A stretch of DNA of 64,000 nucleotides from Megamerina dolium (taxonomy: Eukaryota > Arthropoda > Insecta > Diptera > Megamerinidae): positions 60,984,855 through 61,048,854 of the forward strand of contig OY978525.1 of the NCBI GenBank assembly GCA_963854835.1, read 5' to 3'. Below, piece after piece: positions 44,207 through 57,842 of this stretch (positions are counted from its first letter, which is position 1; each line of letters opens with the position of its first letter). The position numbers were made by a program, and so were the translations under genes. The notes beneath the pieces were generated by a model that was given only the letters and a program-made list of their open reading frames with translations, had not been told where the DNA came from and did not search any database.

Positions 44207-46083
44207 TTATTTACTTATGTAGCCATTACAACTGAAAATCGATTTAGGCCGAGTCTAGTATGCTTCGCCAGCCAGCTCTTTTCTTCGGTAGCTGGCGCCA
44301 GTCATAAATTCCAAGCGCTGACAAGTTCTCTAGTACTTGATCTTTCCACCAGAGGTTAGGTCTTCCTCTTTTGCATCGTCCACAGGCTGGTTCCGATATA
44401 ACACATTCTTAGCCAGAACGTGTACTTCTATTCGCTCGACATGACCTAGCCAGCGCAGCCGATTAATTTTAATGCGCTTTACCATGTCGTTGTCGGCATA
44501 CAGCTCATACAGCTTATGGTTGTACTTTATTCGATATTTGCCACCAACCCATTAAGTCCAAAGATTTTGCGTAGGGCTTTTCTTTGAAAAACTCCGAGTA
44601 TTCTCTCATCTGAGGTGGAAAATACCCAAGCTTCGCCGCCATATATATGAATAGGCATGATGAGAGACTTGTAGAGTGTGGGTTTCGTTTCTCGAAAGAG
44701 GGCACGACTTCTCAATCGTGTACTTACCTTAAAGTAGTACTTGTAAGAGTGATCTTCTGAATATTTCCAGACTGACGTTATTAGTGGTATTAATACTGGT
44801 TCCAAGATAGATACGCATGATCTCCAAGCTGACGTCATTACTGCTGTTAATGCTGGTTCCAAGATAGACAAAGTCCCTTACTACTTCAAAATCGTAGTTG
44901 TCAACAGTGACGTGCTGTCCAAGATGCTGGGACTCTTTGTTTGTTGATACTATGTACTTCGTCTTGCACTCGTTCACAGTGAGACCCATCCGACGCGACT
45001 CTCTTTCCAACTCTGAGAATGCTGCACTGACTGCTCGCGTGTTCAAGCCGATTATGTCAATATCATCGGCATACTCCAACAGCATGACACTTTTGTTTAA
45101 GATAGTGCCATTATGTCGTAGATCAGCAGCTCGTATTATTTTCTCCATAATAAGAATGAAAAAGTCGCACGATAACGAATCACCTTGTCTGAAACCCCGT
45201 TCGGTACTAAACGGTGCGGAGAGGTCCTTCCCAATTTTCACTGCACAACGGGAGTTATGCAGTGCCATTCTACAAAGTCGAATGAGCTTTGCAGGTATAC
45301 CGATCTCAGACATTGTTGCGTAGAGGTAATCCCTTACCGGACTGTCGAAAGTGGCTTTATAATCAACAAATAGGTGGTGTGTGTCGATCTGTTTTTCTTG
45401 GGTCTTCTCCAGGATTTGGCGCAGTGTGAAAATTTGGTCGATGGTAGATTTACCAGGTCTGAAGCCACACTGATACGGTCCAATCAGGTTGTGGAGCATG
45501 GGCTTCAATCTTTCACACAGTACGCTCGATAGGACCTTGTATGCGATACTCAGGAGACTTATTCCACGATAGTTGGCGCAAATTGTGGGGTCTCCTTTTT
45601 TATGTACAGGACAGAGAACACTGAGCCTCCAATCATCAGGCATGCTTTCATCCGACCATATTCTGCTTATGAGCTGGTGCATGCGGGTGAGCAGCTCATC
45701 GCCTCCGGTCTTAAACAACTCGGCAGGCAGGCCATCAGCACCTGCAGCTTTGTTGTTCTTCAGCCTTAAAATGGCCGTTTCAACTTCGTCATAGTCGTCA
45801 TTGGCGGAATTGTTCGTAGCGTCGCCATTCAATAACGTGGAGAAGTGTTCCCTCCATAGGCTCAGTACACTCTGGACATTTGTAACCAGATTCCCATTTC
45901 CATCACGACAAGAAGAGGCTCCGGGATTTAAACCTAGACTCAGGCGCTTGATCTTTTCAAAGAATTTTCGAGTCTCATTCTTGTCGGTACACATCTCTAT
46001 CTCCTCACACTCGCGTCTTTTCAACTCCCTCTTCTTGCGCCTGAAAAGACGTCTCTGCACTCCTTTTCTCTCTATACCGCTCC
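44207..46083 (-). mobile_element. RTE-type retrotransposon, 5'-truncated (copy G)
   Basis: The family 3' terminus (variant TATGTAGCCATTACAACTGA on this strand) is at 44,207. The body is cut at about 46,083, where gypsy integrase sequence begins. It carries the only YADD-containing RT in a long open frame among the copies of this family that retain the N-terminal RT region. Confidence 0.87.
44240..46060 (-). pseudogene. RTE reverse transcriptase with YADD, truncated and locally duplicated
   Basis: A 443-codon frame (46,060-44,729) covers the linker and the whole RT. It includes ETRKFFEKIKRLSLGLNPGA, ADGLPAELFKTGGDELL, LCPVHKKGDPTICANYRGIS, GFRPGKSTIDQI, LFVDYKATFDSPV, GFRQGDSLSCDFF and the catalytic LLEYADDIDIIGL. 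Near 44,757-44,870 a block of about 57 bp encoding YLGTSIN..N.VSLEI occurs twice in divergent form and the frame then fails. The C-terminus continues in another frame to about 44,240. The endonuclease is missing. Confidence 0.87.
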
Positions 46084-46233
46084 GTCCACATTAATCACAG
46101 AACAGTACGAAAAAGCAAGACAAAATAATATACAAAGACTAAAATAGAAACAAAAAGAACACCTAGAATATCACAACCAGTATAGGAAACCTTTACTAAA
46201 CTACACACCAGGACAAACAATCTATGTAAAAAT
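46084..46233 (+). pseudogene. Ty3/gypsy integrase C-terminal fragment, part 1
   Basis: The plus-strand frame gives LITEQYEKARQNNIQRL, a stop, KEHLEYHNQYRKPLLNYTPG and QTIYVKI, resembling the tail of a gypsy integrase. It is interrupted after VKI by the 1.24 kb insertion and resumes at 47,474. Confidence 0.65.
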
Positions 46234-47473
46234 CACCTTACAGTCGGTTGGGGCCTACCAAATTATACCCTGCATATGTCCATCCATCTTATTCTTTTAT
46301 TTCCACTGTTTGAGAAACAATTTTTGCATATACTACTAATTCACACCCGAAATTTGGTTGACTTTGACGAAGTACTTTGTATGTATTGAGGGTTCTAAAA
46401 GGGATAATTTAAAGGAGGTTTTTAAGATAATCCCGAGGCTTAGTATGGGAGCTATATAGGAGCTTTCTTGTAAATCTAATTAATTTTTCGTTATTAATCC
46501 ACACCTTAAATTTGGTTGTCTTACGTTGAATAGTTCGTAAGTTTAAATTTTTTTTAATTTTCGCAACTTTGTATGGTAGCCCCATTAAGAAGTGTGCGTG
46601 GCATGTTGATTTTTTTATCAGATTATTTCCGACTACCATATTAACCTAAGTATTAATTATGATTGTTCTAGACAGAAGATTGCAGAAGCTGCAGCTATCT
46701 CAATTTAAAAGAAATTCAGTCATTCTGTATGGAAGCCACTATAACCAATGGGCGTGGCTGACCCATTTCTTGTGAGTATATTTGCTCTTACAATACTAAT
46801 CTACATCTTAAATCTGGTTTTTCTACGCTGAATAGTTTGTAAGTAATGGCGGTTAAAATTTTATATAATTTCCACAACTTCGTATGGGAGCCTCGACATG
46901 AATGGGCGTGGCACGCAGATATTTTGCCAGATTATTATTACCTTATTAATCTAAGTGTAAATTATAGTTATTCCAGACAGAAGATTGCAGAAGTTACAGC
47001 TGTTTCAATTTAAAAGAAGTATAGACACTTTGTATGGGAGCTAATAAAAAGAGTAGGCGTGGCTCTCCCATTTCTGGCAAGTTTATGTAGCAGTATAATG
47101 TAACGCTATGTGCTAAATATTGTTGTCTCAAATGGTATATTAAGTGAGTTATAGCAAGATACAAATTTTGAAAATTCCGATGTTAGTCGCTTTGAATGCT
47201 TGGTGTGGGCGTGGCTATTGACCGATCATGCCCAATATCTATCCTCTCTCTTGGATCATAGGTTACTTATGCCAAATTTCGTCACAATAGATCAATATTT
47301 GCTCAAGTTATAGTGCGAATCAGCCAGGTGACGGACGGGCGGACATCGTTAAATCGAAAATTCAAGCGACGCTGATCACGAATATATATACTTTTCTATA
47401 TCTCCGGCGATTCCTTCAAGTGGTTACAAACATCTGACCAAAATGAATATACCTTGCATATTGCATTACGGTA
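46234..47473. mobile_element. Non-coding repetitive insertion with TAAAAAT target duplication
   Basis: TAAAAAT occurs at 46,227-46,233 and 47,474-47,480. The split gypsy reading (…QTIYVKI / NKRYDTKLKER…) joins if the insert is removed. Inside, a unit of about 300 bp is repeated with divergence, starting at about 46,495 and 46,797 (shared CACCTTAAAT/CATCTTAAAT, CAGACAGAAGATTGCAGAAG and GGGCGTGGC), with a partial third unit from about 46,332. ATTATACCCTGCATATG near the left and a TACGGTATAA near the right resemble ends of common fly repeats. No ORF. Class undetermined. Confidence 0.6.
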
Positions 47474-47660
47474 TAAAAATTAATAAACGATACGACACCA
47501 AACTTAAAAGAAAGAAACAGTAAAAAAAGGTAGGTCACCGTCAGTCATAACACAATCCGGAAGAATAGTCTACAAGAACCTTATAAGAAATTAAAACTGA
47601 TCCCCAAAAATTAATCTTACTTAATAAGATAACACTCAAGAGGAACAAGAGTTGACACAC
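47474..47660 (+). pseudogene. Ty3/gypsy integrase C-terminal fragment, part 2
   Basis: Resumes with INKRYDTKLKER, then, after shifts, GRIVYKNLIRN-like sequence, the chromodomain-proximal tail of gypsy integrases. Decayed. Confidence 0.5.
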
Positions 47661-48189
47661 GTGAGCTCGAAGTCATTCAGATGTAATATGCTTTGATTTC
47701 ACACTGCGATAGAGCTTCGAGAGAAATGTAGTCTATATTATGGTGTAGTGGAGAATTGAAGTAGCTAAACCGAGCTTCAACTTCAGCAAGTGTAGAGCGC
47801 TGCTGGAAGAGATGCTTTATTCAAAAATAGTACTTTCTCACATACAGTATGTAGACAATTTGCACTATTGTCTCGTAAAGCACAAGAATGGAAAAAACAA
47901 AGGGTGAGACATAAGTAGGATTGCCATTGATAGTAAGCGCATTACTACGAGCACACCCGTTAAGTTTCTGAACACATTCGAGAGCCAACTGATACCGTTG
48001 GTTGTTGCCTTCGTCTAACCACCGCCTGGTTATAGAGTGCTAGCAAGATTTTCTTACCTTGCACCTTTCCATCCAGTAGATGGTGTAGCGCATGCATTAG
48101 ACCAAGCATTTCTGCTTGATAGACCGATACGTATCTTCCCAGATTCAGAGTGCATGACAGTCCAACTCTTTAGAGAAGATTCCAGCACC
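47661..48189. other. Unresolved sequence with an RNase H-like scrap on the minus strand
   Basis: On the minus strand near 48,060-48,145, VSVYQAEMLGLMHALHHLL resembles the QAE block of LINE-type RNase H domains. Nothing else is recognised in about 500 bp. Confidence 0.35.
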
Positions 48190-48847
48190 TGTTGTGTACT
48201 ATTTTTCCAGAACACTTACTAAGTCCCTAGTTCACAATATTGACACTTAGACCTAAGCTCCTAAATATCCCTCGAGTCTAACTCACTCGTTGACTGAAAT
48301 AAAACAATTATATTTTATTAAGGATACTTGCGGTTTCTACTTTATTGCTGGTGTTTAAATTTTTCACTTTTACACTAATACAGGAGGGCCTCGTAAGGAT
48401 CGCAGTATTTACACTTGTTCTTAAACTTTTAAACTAATACTGGAGGGCTACGTAAGGATCGCTTTTTCTTAATGCTAACACTTCGAAGTAAGACTCACGA
48501 CTGAACAACCACTGCCTTCAGTAAGCTGGCAGCTTATATCCATTTTTCTAACACTAGCCACATATCAATCTACCCACATACCAACATATAACATACCAAA
48601 ATATATTCATATATTCGTGAAGTCACCAATAAGAGTGGACGTGTTTTGGATCTCTCCTTAGATAGAGTCGAAAAAGTGATTGATTTCGGTTTATAAAATT
48701 AAATATATTGCGAAAAGACGCTAAATTAACTCGAGCAGTTATTTCTGTGGTTTTTTATTGTTTATACAGGTAAGCAGAAAGAACATTAAAATCAAAGAAA
48801 AAAATAATAATAATAATAATATAGTTTGCAAACATTTTGTTTGTAAT

Positions 48848-50458
48848 ATGAGTGTTCAGCGCTCTCCTCTCCAGCAACGGCAATCGCCTGTTAATGTGTG
48901 TGTAAACCATAATTTGCAATCACCCGCGCAAACCCCCCCGATAAGTGCATTATCAAAAAAAACTGTTGATACACACTGCACAAGTGAAAGTAACAGTGCA
49001 AATCTTTTGCCTGCACATATTCCTCACTCTAACACTACATCAAAATTTGCAACAACAATAAATACAGACAAAAAAATAATTTGTTCTCTCGTGATATACT
49101 ATCTCCCTCTATACCGTGGAGTGTACAATGCGCTTCTCCTGCTGTAACACCAACAGCTACAACATCAAAGCAAACAAATAACGGCCTTTCTACTGAAGTG
49201 CATGACCCAGTAGTTAAAGCAACTAGTGCGATGACTAATAAAGAACCAGTTGCTGTTCAAACTGGAATTGATCGCTACATTACTGTAGTAAAGCGAAAAA
49301 GAAGTCCACAAAATTCAAAACAAATGAATTCAACAAAAATTCAAAAGCAGAACACTTCCCCTATTAGTTCGGAAAATAGATACGCTCTGCTGAAAGTGAC
49401 AACAATATTATCTCCAAGAAAAATTTCAAACCCCCACCCATTTTCTTAAGAGAACGCAACTCAGATAAGTTGATTTCTAGAATTACAAGTCTTATAGGAC
49501 CAAAGAATTTCCACGTTGTTCCTATTCGCAAAGGCCAAATTGAGGAAACGAAAGTGCAAATCTACAGCGAAACTCATTATCGCAAAGTAATTGCGGAATT
49601 TGATGCTGTAAAAAAGAATTACTACACATATCAGCTAAAAAGTAGTAAAGGCTTAATCGTAGTACTCAAAGGCGTCGAACCCAACGTTGACATTAACGAA
49701 ATCAAACTTGCCCTTCAGGAAGAAGGGTTTCAAGCCAAAACAGTATTCAACATTCTCAACAAGAGCAATATACCTCAACCGTTATATCGTATTGAGCTTC
49801 AGCCTGAAAAAAACCCCTAAAAAAAGGAGAAGTACACCCCATATATAAAATTCGATATTTATTGCATCGCAAAATCAGAATCGAAGAACCCCATAAGAGA
49901 ACTGGACCTCCTCAGTGCAGTAACTGCCAAGAATATGGACATACTAAGACATATTGTACCCTGCCAGCTGTTTGTGTGATTTGTGGAGATCTCCATAAAT
50001 CAAACATATGCCCAAAATCTAAAGGCGATGCTAGCATGAAAAAATGCAGCAATTGTGGAGGTAATCACACCGCAAATTATAGAGGTTGCCCAGTATATAC
50101 AACCCTAAAGCTAAATTTCTCCGCTAGCAATCACCCTATAAAACCAGTTGAGCAAACTCAGATAGCCAACTCAAGTAAGAGACAAAATATTGATGCAACA
50201 CAATTCTTCTCTGCAATCCCAAACAAGAATCAAACCAATTCATACGCTAGCGTGTTAAAACAAAACACACACCAACAAAGCAATGTAAATAATGAGCAGA
50301 AACACTCACTGCCCACCCAACAGCCAAGTACCCTTGAACATTTGCTTCAAATATTAATTCAGAATATGAACCAATTCATGAACTCAATGCAAACAATGAT
50401 GCAAGAAATGATGAAAAATCAATCGATGTTACTCCAAACATTGCTAACCAGACCATGA
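48848..50458 (+). pseudogene. Jockey ORF1, gag-like, with frameshifts
   Basis: Starts MSVQRSPLQQRQSPVNVCVN at 48,848. A -1 shift at the A7 run near 49,072 leads into FSRDILSPSIPW and TGIDRYITVVKRKRSPQNSK. A second shift near 49,390-49,440 leads into LISRITSLIGPKNFHVVPIR and VVLKGVEPNVDINEIKLALQ, an RRM-like half. A third lies at about 49,815. The last frame holds the zinc knuckles CSNCQEYGHTKTYC, CVICGDLHKSNIC and CSNCGGNHTANYRGC, then a Gln/Asn-rich tail with an MNQFMNSMQTMMQEMMKNQ helix. The stop TGA overlaps ORF2 at ATGA (50,455-50,458). Confidence 0.85.
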
Positions 50459-53005
50459 GTTGTCTCAAGATATGCCACTGGAACGTCAACGGCTTAAGCC
50501 AGCACCGTTTGGAGCTACTTCAATTCCTTGAATCCAGCCAGATCGCCATAATGATGATATCTGAGACCCATTTCACTGACAAAAATTGCTACCAAATACC
50601 ATATTACAAACTGTACACCACAAATCATCCGCATGGTAAGGCACGCGGAGGAACTGCCATATTGATAAAAAGCAGAATAAAACATCATGTTCTCGAAGAT
50701 TTCAGTAGCGTCTACTTGCAAGCAACATCTATATGTCTGGAAGAATACATCTTTAAACTAGTAATATCTGCGATATACTGTCCCCCAAGATACAGTATTA
50801 CGGAACAGCAATATAAAGAATTTTTCTCAACTCTTGGTAGCAAATTCTTGGTTGCTGGCGATTTCAACGCCAAACACACTCACTGGGGCTCCCGCTTAAT
50901 AACTCCAAAAGGCAGAAGACTATGTTCAATCATCACTAACCACGGCTACGATGTTATTTCAAATGGTCAACCGACATATTGGCCGACGGACAAGAGGAAG
51001 ATACCCGATCTCATACACTTTGGAGTCGCCAAAGGTTTGCAGATGGAAAATATCTCCACAGAGTGTAATTATGATCTATCATCTGACCACTCACCCACGG
51101 TAATATCTATAAAATCACCAAGCCCCCAAGGCAATTGCGTTAGAAAGAAAATAGACTGGTTGAAATTTAAGAAATATATAAATTCCCATCCTCCTCTAAG
51201 TACTGTATTAGGAAATGGACACGATGTAGACTCAGCACTCGAAAAATTCAACCAGTTGCTCTCATTAGCTCTCAGCTCAGCCACCTGCACAAGGGTATGC
51301 AAGCAATCAAACTATATCACATGCACACCAGCCGACATTGAATTGTTAGTAAGACAGAAAAGAAGACTCCGAAGGCAATGGTAAGAATTCAGATCACCGA
51401 ATCTGTAAACACAGCTACAGCACTGCACTCGAAAGATAAAGCAAGCCCTAAAAAATAAAAACAACAAAGAGTTGGAAGATCACAAGCCAAATTAACACCT
51501 GTTGAAGCGTCAGACTACTCTTTGTGGAAATCAGCAAAGAACTCAAAGCGGCCAATTCTCACTGAATTCCGCAACCGTTTGAGTGACGGGAATCACTAAT
51601 GAGTAATTTGCAAACCACTTAAAAAGTGTGTTTACACCCAATCTGTCCTCTACACAGTCCCCACTACCAAAATTAAATTTTTAACCTTGCTCAATAATGC
51701 TCAAAATTAAAAATAAGGACATATTCAAAGCAATTTATAAAGATTTAAACCCAACAAAATCACCTGGTCCAGATAAAATTACCGGTAAAATGATAAAAGA
51801 GCTACCTCCGGCTTCAGTAATTCATCTCATGCACATTTTCAATGCTATCCTTCGTATTAAACACTATCCCAAATGCTGGAAAACTTCAAAAATTATTATG
51901 ATAGCAAAACCAGGAAAAGACCCTACAAAAGTTGCATCGTACAGACGTATCAGCCTCCTGTCTCTACTCTCTAAAGTATTCGAAAAGCTACTTGTCATGA
52001 ATATAACTCCATTTATTAATCTCAACCAACTGATTCTTCAACATCAGTTTGGATTTAGAAAACAGCACGGCACAATAGAACAAGTCCACCGCGTTGTAAC
52101 TCTGATAAGGAACACTTTTGAAGAAAAAAAGTATTGCTCAGCTGTCTTTCTTGATATCACTCAAGCTTTCGATAAAGTATCGCACGATGGCCTTATTTTC
52201 AAACTCAAACTATTACTGCCTGCAAATGTCTCCTCATTGCTTAGTAGCTACCTCACGAAAAGACAATTTCTCGTACATCACAAGGATTACACAACAAATC
52301 CATTGGATATTCACGCTGGCGTTCCTCAAGGAAGTGTTTTGGGCCCCTTACTGTATCTCTTATACACTTCAGATATGCCCAACAATAACTATACATTCAT
52401 ATCGACCTTTGCTGATGATACGGCAATATTGTGCTCTCGCTCTAACCCCATAGAAGCTACTATACTCCTGCGGACTCATGTCGATTCTCTCGAAATCTGG
52501 CTAGCAAAATGGCGTATAAAAGTCAATGAATCAAAGAGCGTACATGTAACCTTCCCATATTCACCTCGACAGAAGGCTGACATGGAAAAATCACATAGAG
52601 GCAAAGAAAACTTAGATCAAGCTTAAAATTAATCAGTTATGGTGGCTGTTACACAAAAGATCAAAGTTGAATCTTTAATACAAAGTGCTATTATATAAAG
52701 CAATCCTGAAGTCAATTTGGACTTATGGTATTCAGTTTTGGGGCACCGCATCTCCCTCAAATATCGAAAAATTGCAACGAATACAATCCAAGTGTCTGCG
52801 AATTATTGTAAACGCGCCTTGGTATATGAGGAACGTTAACATCCATCGAGATTTAAATGTACCCACAATTTCTGAGGAAGTTGCAATGTCCTGCAGAAGC
52901 TACATTCAAAAATTACACAATCATCCGAATCCCCTTGCTAGGCAATTGTTGCTGAGCACGGGACATCGTCGATTAAAAAGAAAGGACACACTGAATATAC
53001 TGTGA
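50455..53005 (+). pseudogene. Jockey ORF2, endonuclease and reverse transcriptase
   Basis: The endonuclease is intact for 309 codons: ICHWNVNGLSQHR, MMISETHFTD, GGTAILIKSR, AGDFNAKHTHWGS, YWPTDKRKIPDLIHFG and LSSDHSPTVI. It stops at TAA where other copies have CAA after LRRQW. A damaged stretch of about 300 bp follows. The RT is then open from 51,697 to 52,626: SPGPDKITGKMIKEL, AKPGKDPTKVASY, QFGFRKQHGTIEQ, FLDITQAFDKVSHDGL, GVPQGSVLGPLLYLLYTSDM, FADDTAILC and WRIKVNESKS. A deletion near 52,560 removes a thumb segment. The C-terminus reads YGIQFWGTASPSN and HRDLNVPTISEEV to 53,005. Confidence 0.88.
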
Positions 53006-53572
53006 AATTGCTATACCTCGCGACTCAACAAATTGTGATGGAACGTTGGGAATATCACATAATTTTAGTTAGTTTGTAAGATTTGATTACTTATTGTTAG
53101 TTTCTAAGTATTATAGAAAGATTCAATAAAAAAAGCTTATTTAACAAAAAACAATAATATATTCACACCACTTGTGTGTATGTATGTACTATATGTGTTT
53201 ATGTACACGATCAATGCACTCTCCATGTGTGCTTATTCTACGTGAAAAAGCATCTTTTTGATATTCTCACATACATATGAGTAGACCGCGTGATTTTAGT
53301 TATCATGTATGCTTACACAGGCATGCTTAGGTAAGTGCAGAACTACGAATTGTGTGGGAAAGTGCTTTGTCAGCATTTTCACACCCAGCTGCAACTCAGT
53401 TGGCGCAATGTTCTGACATTCCACAATTATAAGTAATATTAGTATGGATTGTGTATATCACAACTTCGAGCAATGTTGGTATGTGTATTGACAAATATGT
53501 AGTTCCCAATTTTGGGAAATATGTCGCGAGGCAAAATATGCATATGTGCATATTTCATATTTTGGCTCCCTT

Positions 53573-54622
53573 CTCTCAGGAAGAAAATATTATCATTATG
53601 AAATAATAATAATTTTTTATTATAAGGAAAAAGTTAAGTTAAAATTAAGCTTATTTTGTAAAATTTAGCACAATAAAAATGTATGATACTATGAGGAATA
53701 AAATACGAAGTATTATGTACATATATGGTTACTGGTAATTCGGTGATTATGTTGCCCATGATGACGATGAGTTAGCTTTTTTAATAGTTTTGTTGCAGCT
53801 TTTGTTGTTGAAGTGATGAAAACAGTAACTTCTTCTTTATCAAAATTCGATTTTTGTTTCTGCAATTAGAGCAAGATTTTTTACATTGGGTTCATCTTCT
53901 GGACGCTTTGTCATAGAATCGTCTGGATTATTATTGTGGAAAGTTGGTTTGGTGTGCTTGTGGGTTGATGCTGGTGTCTAATGCGTCCAATGGTTTGATT
54001 CGACAGAATTTTTTTTTATAGGAATGGTATGAACAATAGCTTGCAAAGTGGGTTTTATGTGTACCGCACTGCTAAGCAATATTGTCGATGTGAAACTCGG
54101 TACTCCTGGTGTAAGTGTTCAAAAATTGGAGCAATAATAAATATGTAATTTTGGTTCTATTGTTTATCACTTTCTTCTGATGTGGATCAAATCCATTGTC
54201 ACTGATAAATACAGTAGTTGAAATATTTCATTCAGTTTTGGTTGCATAGCTGTTATTGTTGATGTCTAATTAGCTATTAGCTATTGTTGATATCTCATAA
54301 CTATTATTGTCACGCTGTCTAGGTACGCCAAAGTTATTTGTTGTAAATTTTATTGTTTTGTAAGTTTTTTATGGATACTCGCTATACTGGGCCTGCTATG
54401 TTTTCTGCTATGGGTTTATTTGTTCTTTACTGCCTCAAGGATAGTTTTGTGTCTTCTTGGTCTTCTCTTGGTTGTTACTGTTGTTAAAGCTGTTAATGTT
54501 GCTGCGTTTGCATCTCCCGCAATTTCACAGTATGAGTTGATTTTGGATTCTCGTGGACATACTGCTGCTCTCTTGTGTTTGTAGGGAAATTACCAGATTC
54601 TTTTTCACTAATAGATCACTTA
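53573..54622. other. Spacer of about 1 kb, nothing recognised
   Basis: T-rich, with short GTTGTT runs. No sustained frame or repeat ends identified on either strand. Confidence 0.5.
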
Positions 54623-55150
54623 TAGCCTAGACAGACGGCAGCCTAATTCCGGATTACTGAGTTAATTTGAATTAACTCGGGCATTAACTGCAGCTAATCC
54701 GCATAAACTCTATGAGTTAATTCTCAAAATAAAAGAGGATTAGGGCAATTTGCTATGGCAACACTGCTGAAAATTGTCTATTGTGAATTTTTCTCCATCT
54801 ACTTTACAAAATATTTGGTGTGTTCGCTATCAAAAAACTTTCAACAATTGTTAACAGTTTTCAACATGAAAAGTGTTGGCGAACAAATAAATCCAGCTGT
54901 CAATTACGAACGGTGAATGACAGTTTACAAGTTTCTGATAGTTTTCAGTTCACGTACTTCTTGTAGATTTTCTCATATCGAGAGTGATAGACGACAGAAA
55001 TTGATAGTGATAGTAATGTAAGTGGACAGACCTAATAAAACAGCAATCAGCTGTTTAGTTAATCCGCAATACTTCCGTCTGTCAGGTTATTATTTTATTC
55101 GGATTAAGTGCGCCGGTAATCCGGAATTAGGCTGCCGTCTGTCTAGGCTA
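54623..55150. mobile_element. MITE with perfect 35-bp inverted ends and TTA duplication
   Basis: The left end starts TAGCCTAGACAGACGGCAGC (54,623-54,657) and is perfectly complemented at 55,116-55,150. TTA flanks both ends (54,620-54,622 and 55,151-55,153). The interior is 528 bp in total with no ORF. A 3-bp TTA/TAA target is the PIF/Harbinger preference, so this is a Harbinger-like MITE by inference. The identical ends suggest recent activity. Confidence 0.75.
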
Positions 55151-55153
55151 TTA

Positions 55154-55865
55154 CATCTACTATATATATTATAACTACTATATCTACTATAACACTCATT
55201 TAGTTAGTTTTTCTTATAATATATTCTTAATTAATTAACTTCTTTTTTTTTTGCAATATTCATTTATAATCTATACTTAATTTTTTAAAAGGTATTAAAA
55301 ATGCAGTGTTGTTTGGACAAACATATAGGGACCACATTGCATTTTCTCTTCATAGTTGCAATGACCAACATATGGTACTTGTAGCTGGTACGATTTTCAA
55401 TATTATCCGTTGAAAACGGAACGTGTTTTGTTACATATATTTCATCTTACTTTTACGAATATATTTGTTTTTTGTTTGTGATATTTTTTGTTTTTGTTTT
55501 GTATTCAACCTAGCTAACCTATTGCTTATTTATCATATTTCGCCATATAAATCATAACGTGTTCTTACTATACTGTATTTACTGTATATATCTAACCCTC
55601 TAGTTGTCATTTTCTTAAAATATTGTACCATTTTTGGATGCATCTTCTATACTTAGCCTCGCTCAGTGCACATGAGTATCCACAATTACAATTCAACGCG
55701 ATGAATTGCAACTGATGTCTTTATACGCATCAACACTTTAAGTGCCACATATTTACTTTTTTATTTTTATTCCATAACTTCTTGTGTTTCATATCTAAAT
55801 ATTTTAGTTCTTCTTTTCTATGACCCTTATTGTCTCTTTCTATTTTGTCTTAATCCCTTCGAAAA

Positions 55866-55867
<2 letters not shown>
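55154..55867. other. Spacer with a SINE tail scrap
   Basis: AAGTGCCACATATTTA at about 55,740-55,755 is the 3' end of the SINE family without the body. No gene seen elsewhere in the stretch. Confidence 0.5.

Positions 55868-55907
<40 letters not shown>
55868..55907. repeat. (TA)n tract, left of the mariner
   Basis: A pure AT run ends at the left terminus of rosa mariner copy 3. The TA at 55,906-55,907 is the target copy. Confidence 0.95.
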
Positions 55908-57500
<1,593 letters not shown>

Positions 57501-57842
57501 GTGGCACTTAAAGTCCCAAAGGGCTCATTGGCCGAGCTTCTCTTCCATTACTGTTGTACGTCTTAAATTTGGACAGTATTAGAAGGGACCTACTTATTTT
57601 AGCCGGTTCCGAACGGCAGAACACTTGTGACATCACTTTTTCTGAGCTTTGTCACAGAGTTCTTTTAGAAGCTTTTTCATGGCAAGTTGTTACTGTCGGA
57701 AGAATTGTCAATTGTTTGCCGGCAGGTGGGTACCATTCCAAAGAAAAATCTTATCGATATTAAATTTGTTATGCATCAGCCGGGAATTGAACCACGACCT
57801 ACAGATCAGAATGCGAACACACTAACCACTGAACTACGGCAC
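57501..57842 (-). mobile_element. tRNA-derived SINE, nearly full length, joined to gypsy integrase
   Basis: On the minus strand the head has box A (TAGTTCAGTGG, one change) and box B-like GGTTCAATTCC. The body has GTTCTGCCGTTCGGAACCGG, and the 3' end GGGACTTTAAGTGCCAC runs into (TA)n. Its 5' end touches gypsy integrase at 57,843. The matching gypsy sequence is absent beyond the tail, so this is not a simple insertion with both flanks preserved. Confidence 0.9.

Larger units (their letters stand above)
48637..53145 (+). mobile_element. Jockey-clade retrotransposon, nearly full length (copy I)
   Basis: Starts GAGTGGACGTGTTTTGGAT and ends after AAAGATTCAATAAAAAAAGC with an A-rich tail. AATATATTCA on both sides (about 48,600 and 53,158) is the likely target duplication, although about 25 bp of unassigned sequence separates the left copy from the start. 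Both ORFs are present with limited damage, making it the reference copy for the family in this window. Confidence 0.9.
48190..53572 (-). repeat. Ty3/gypsy LTR interrupted by jockey copy I
   Basis: 48,190-48,593 matches 62,753-63,150 and, beyond the jockey, about 53,155-53,572 matches 63,158-63,557. Together they are one LTR of about 0.8 kb split in the AATATATTCA region. It begins TGTTGTGTACTATTTTTCC. Its last bases (GCAACA in the other copy) are absent. It is in the same orientation as the LTR at 62.8 kb, that is minus-strand gypsy. No internal gypsy sequence in that orientation adjoins it, so it is probably a solo or truncated LTR. Confidence 0.8.

Noticed and set aside
46490..47090. CRISPR-like or satellite array
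   Set aside because: Only two to three diverged 300-bp units without spacers; part of one insertion with a target duplication.
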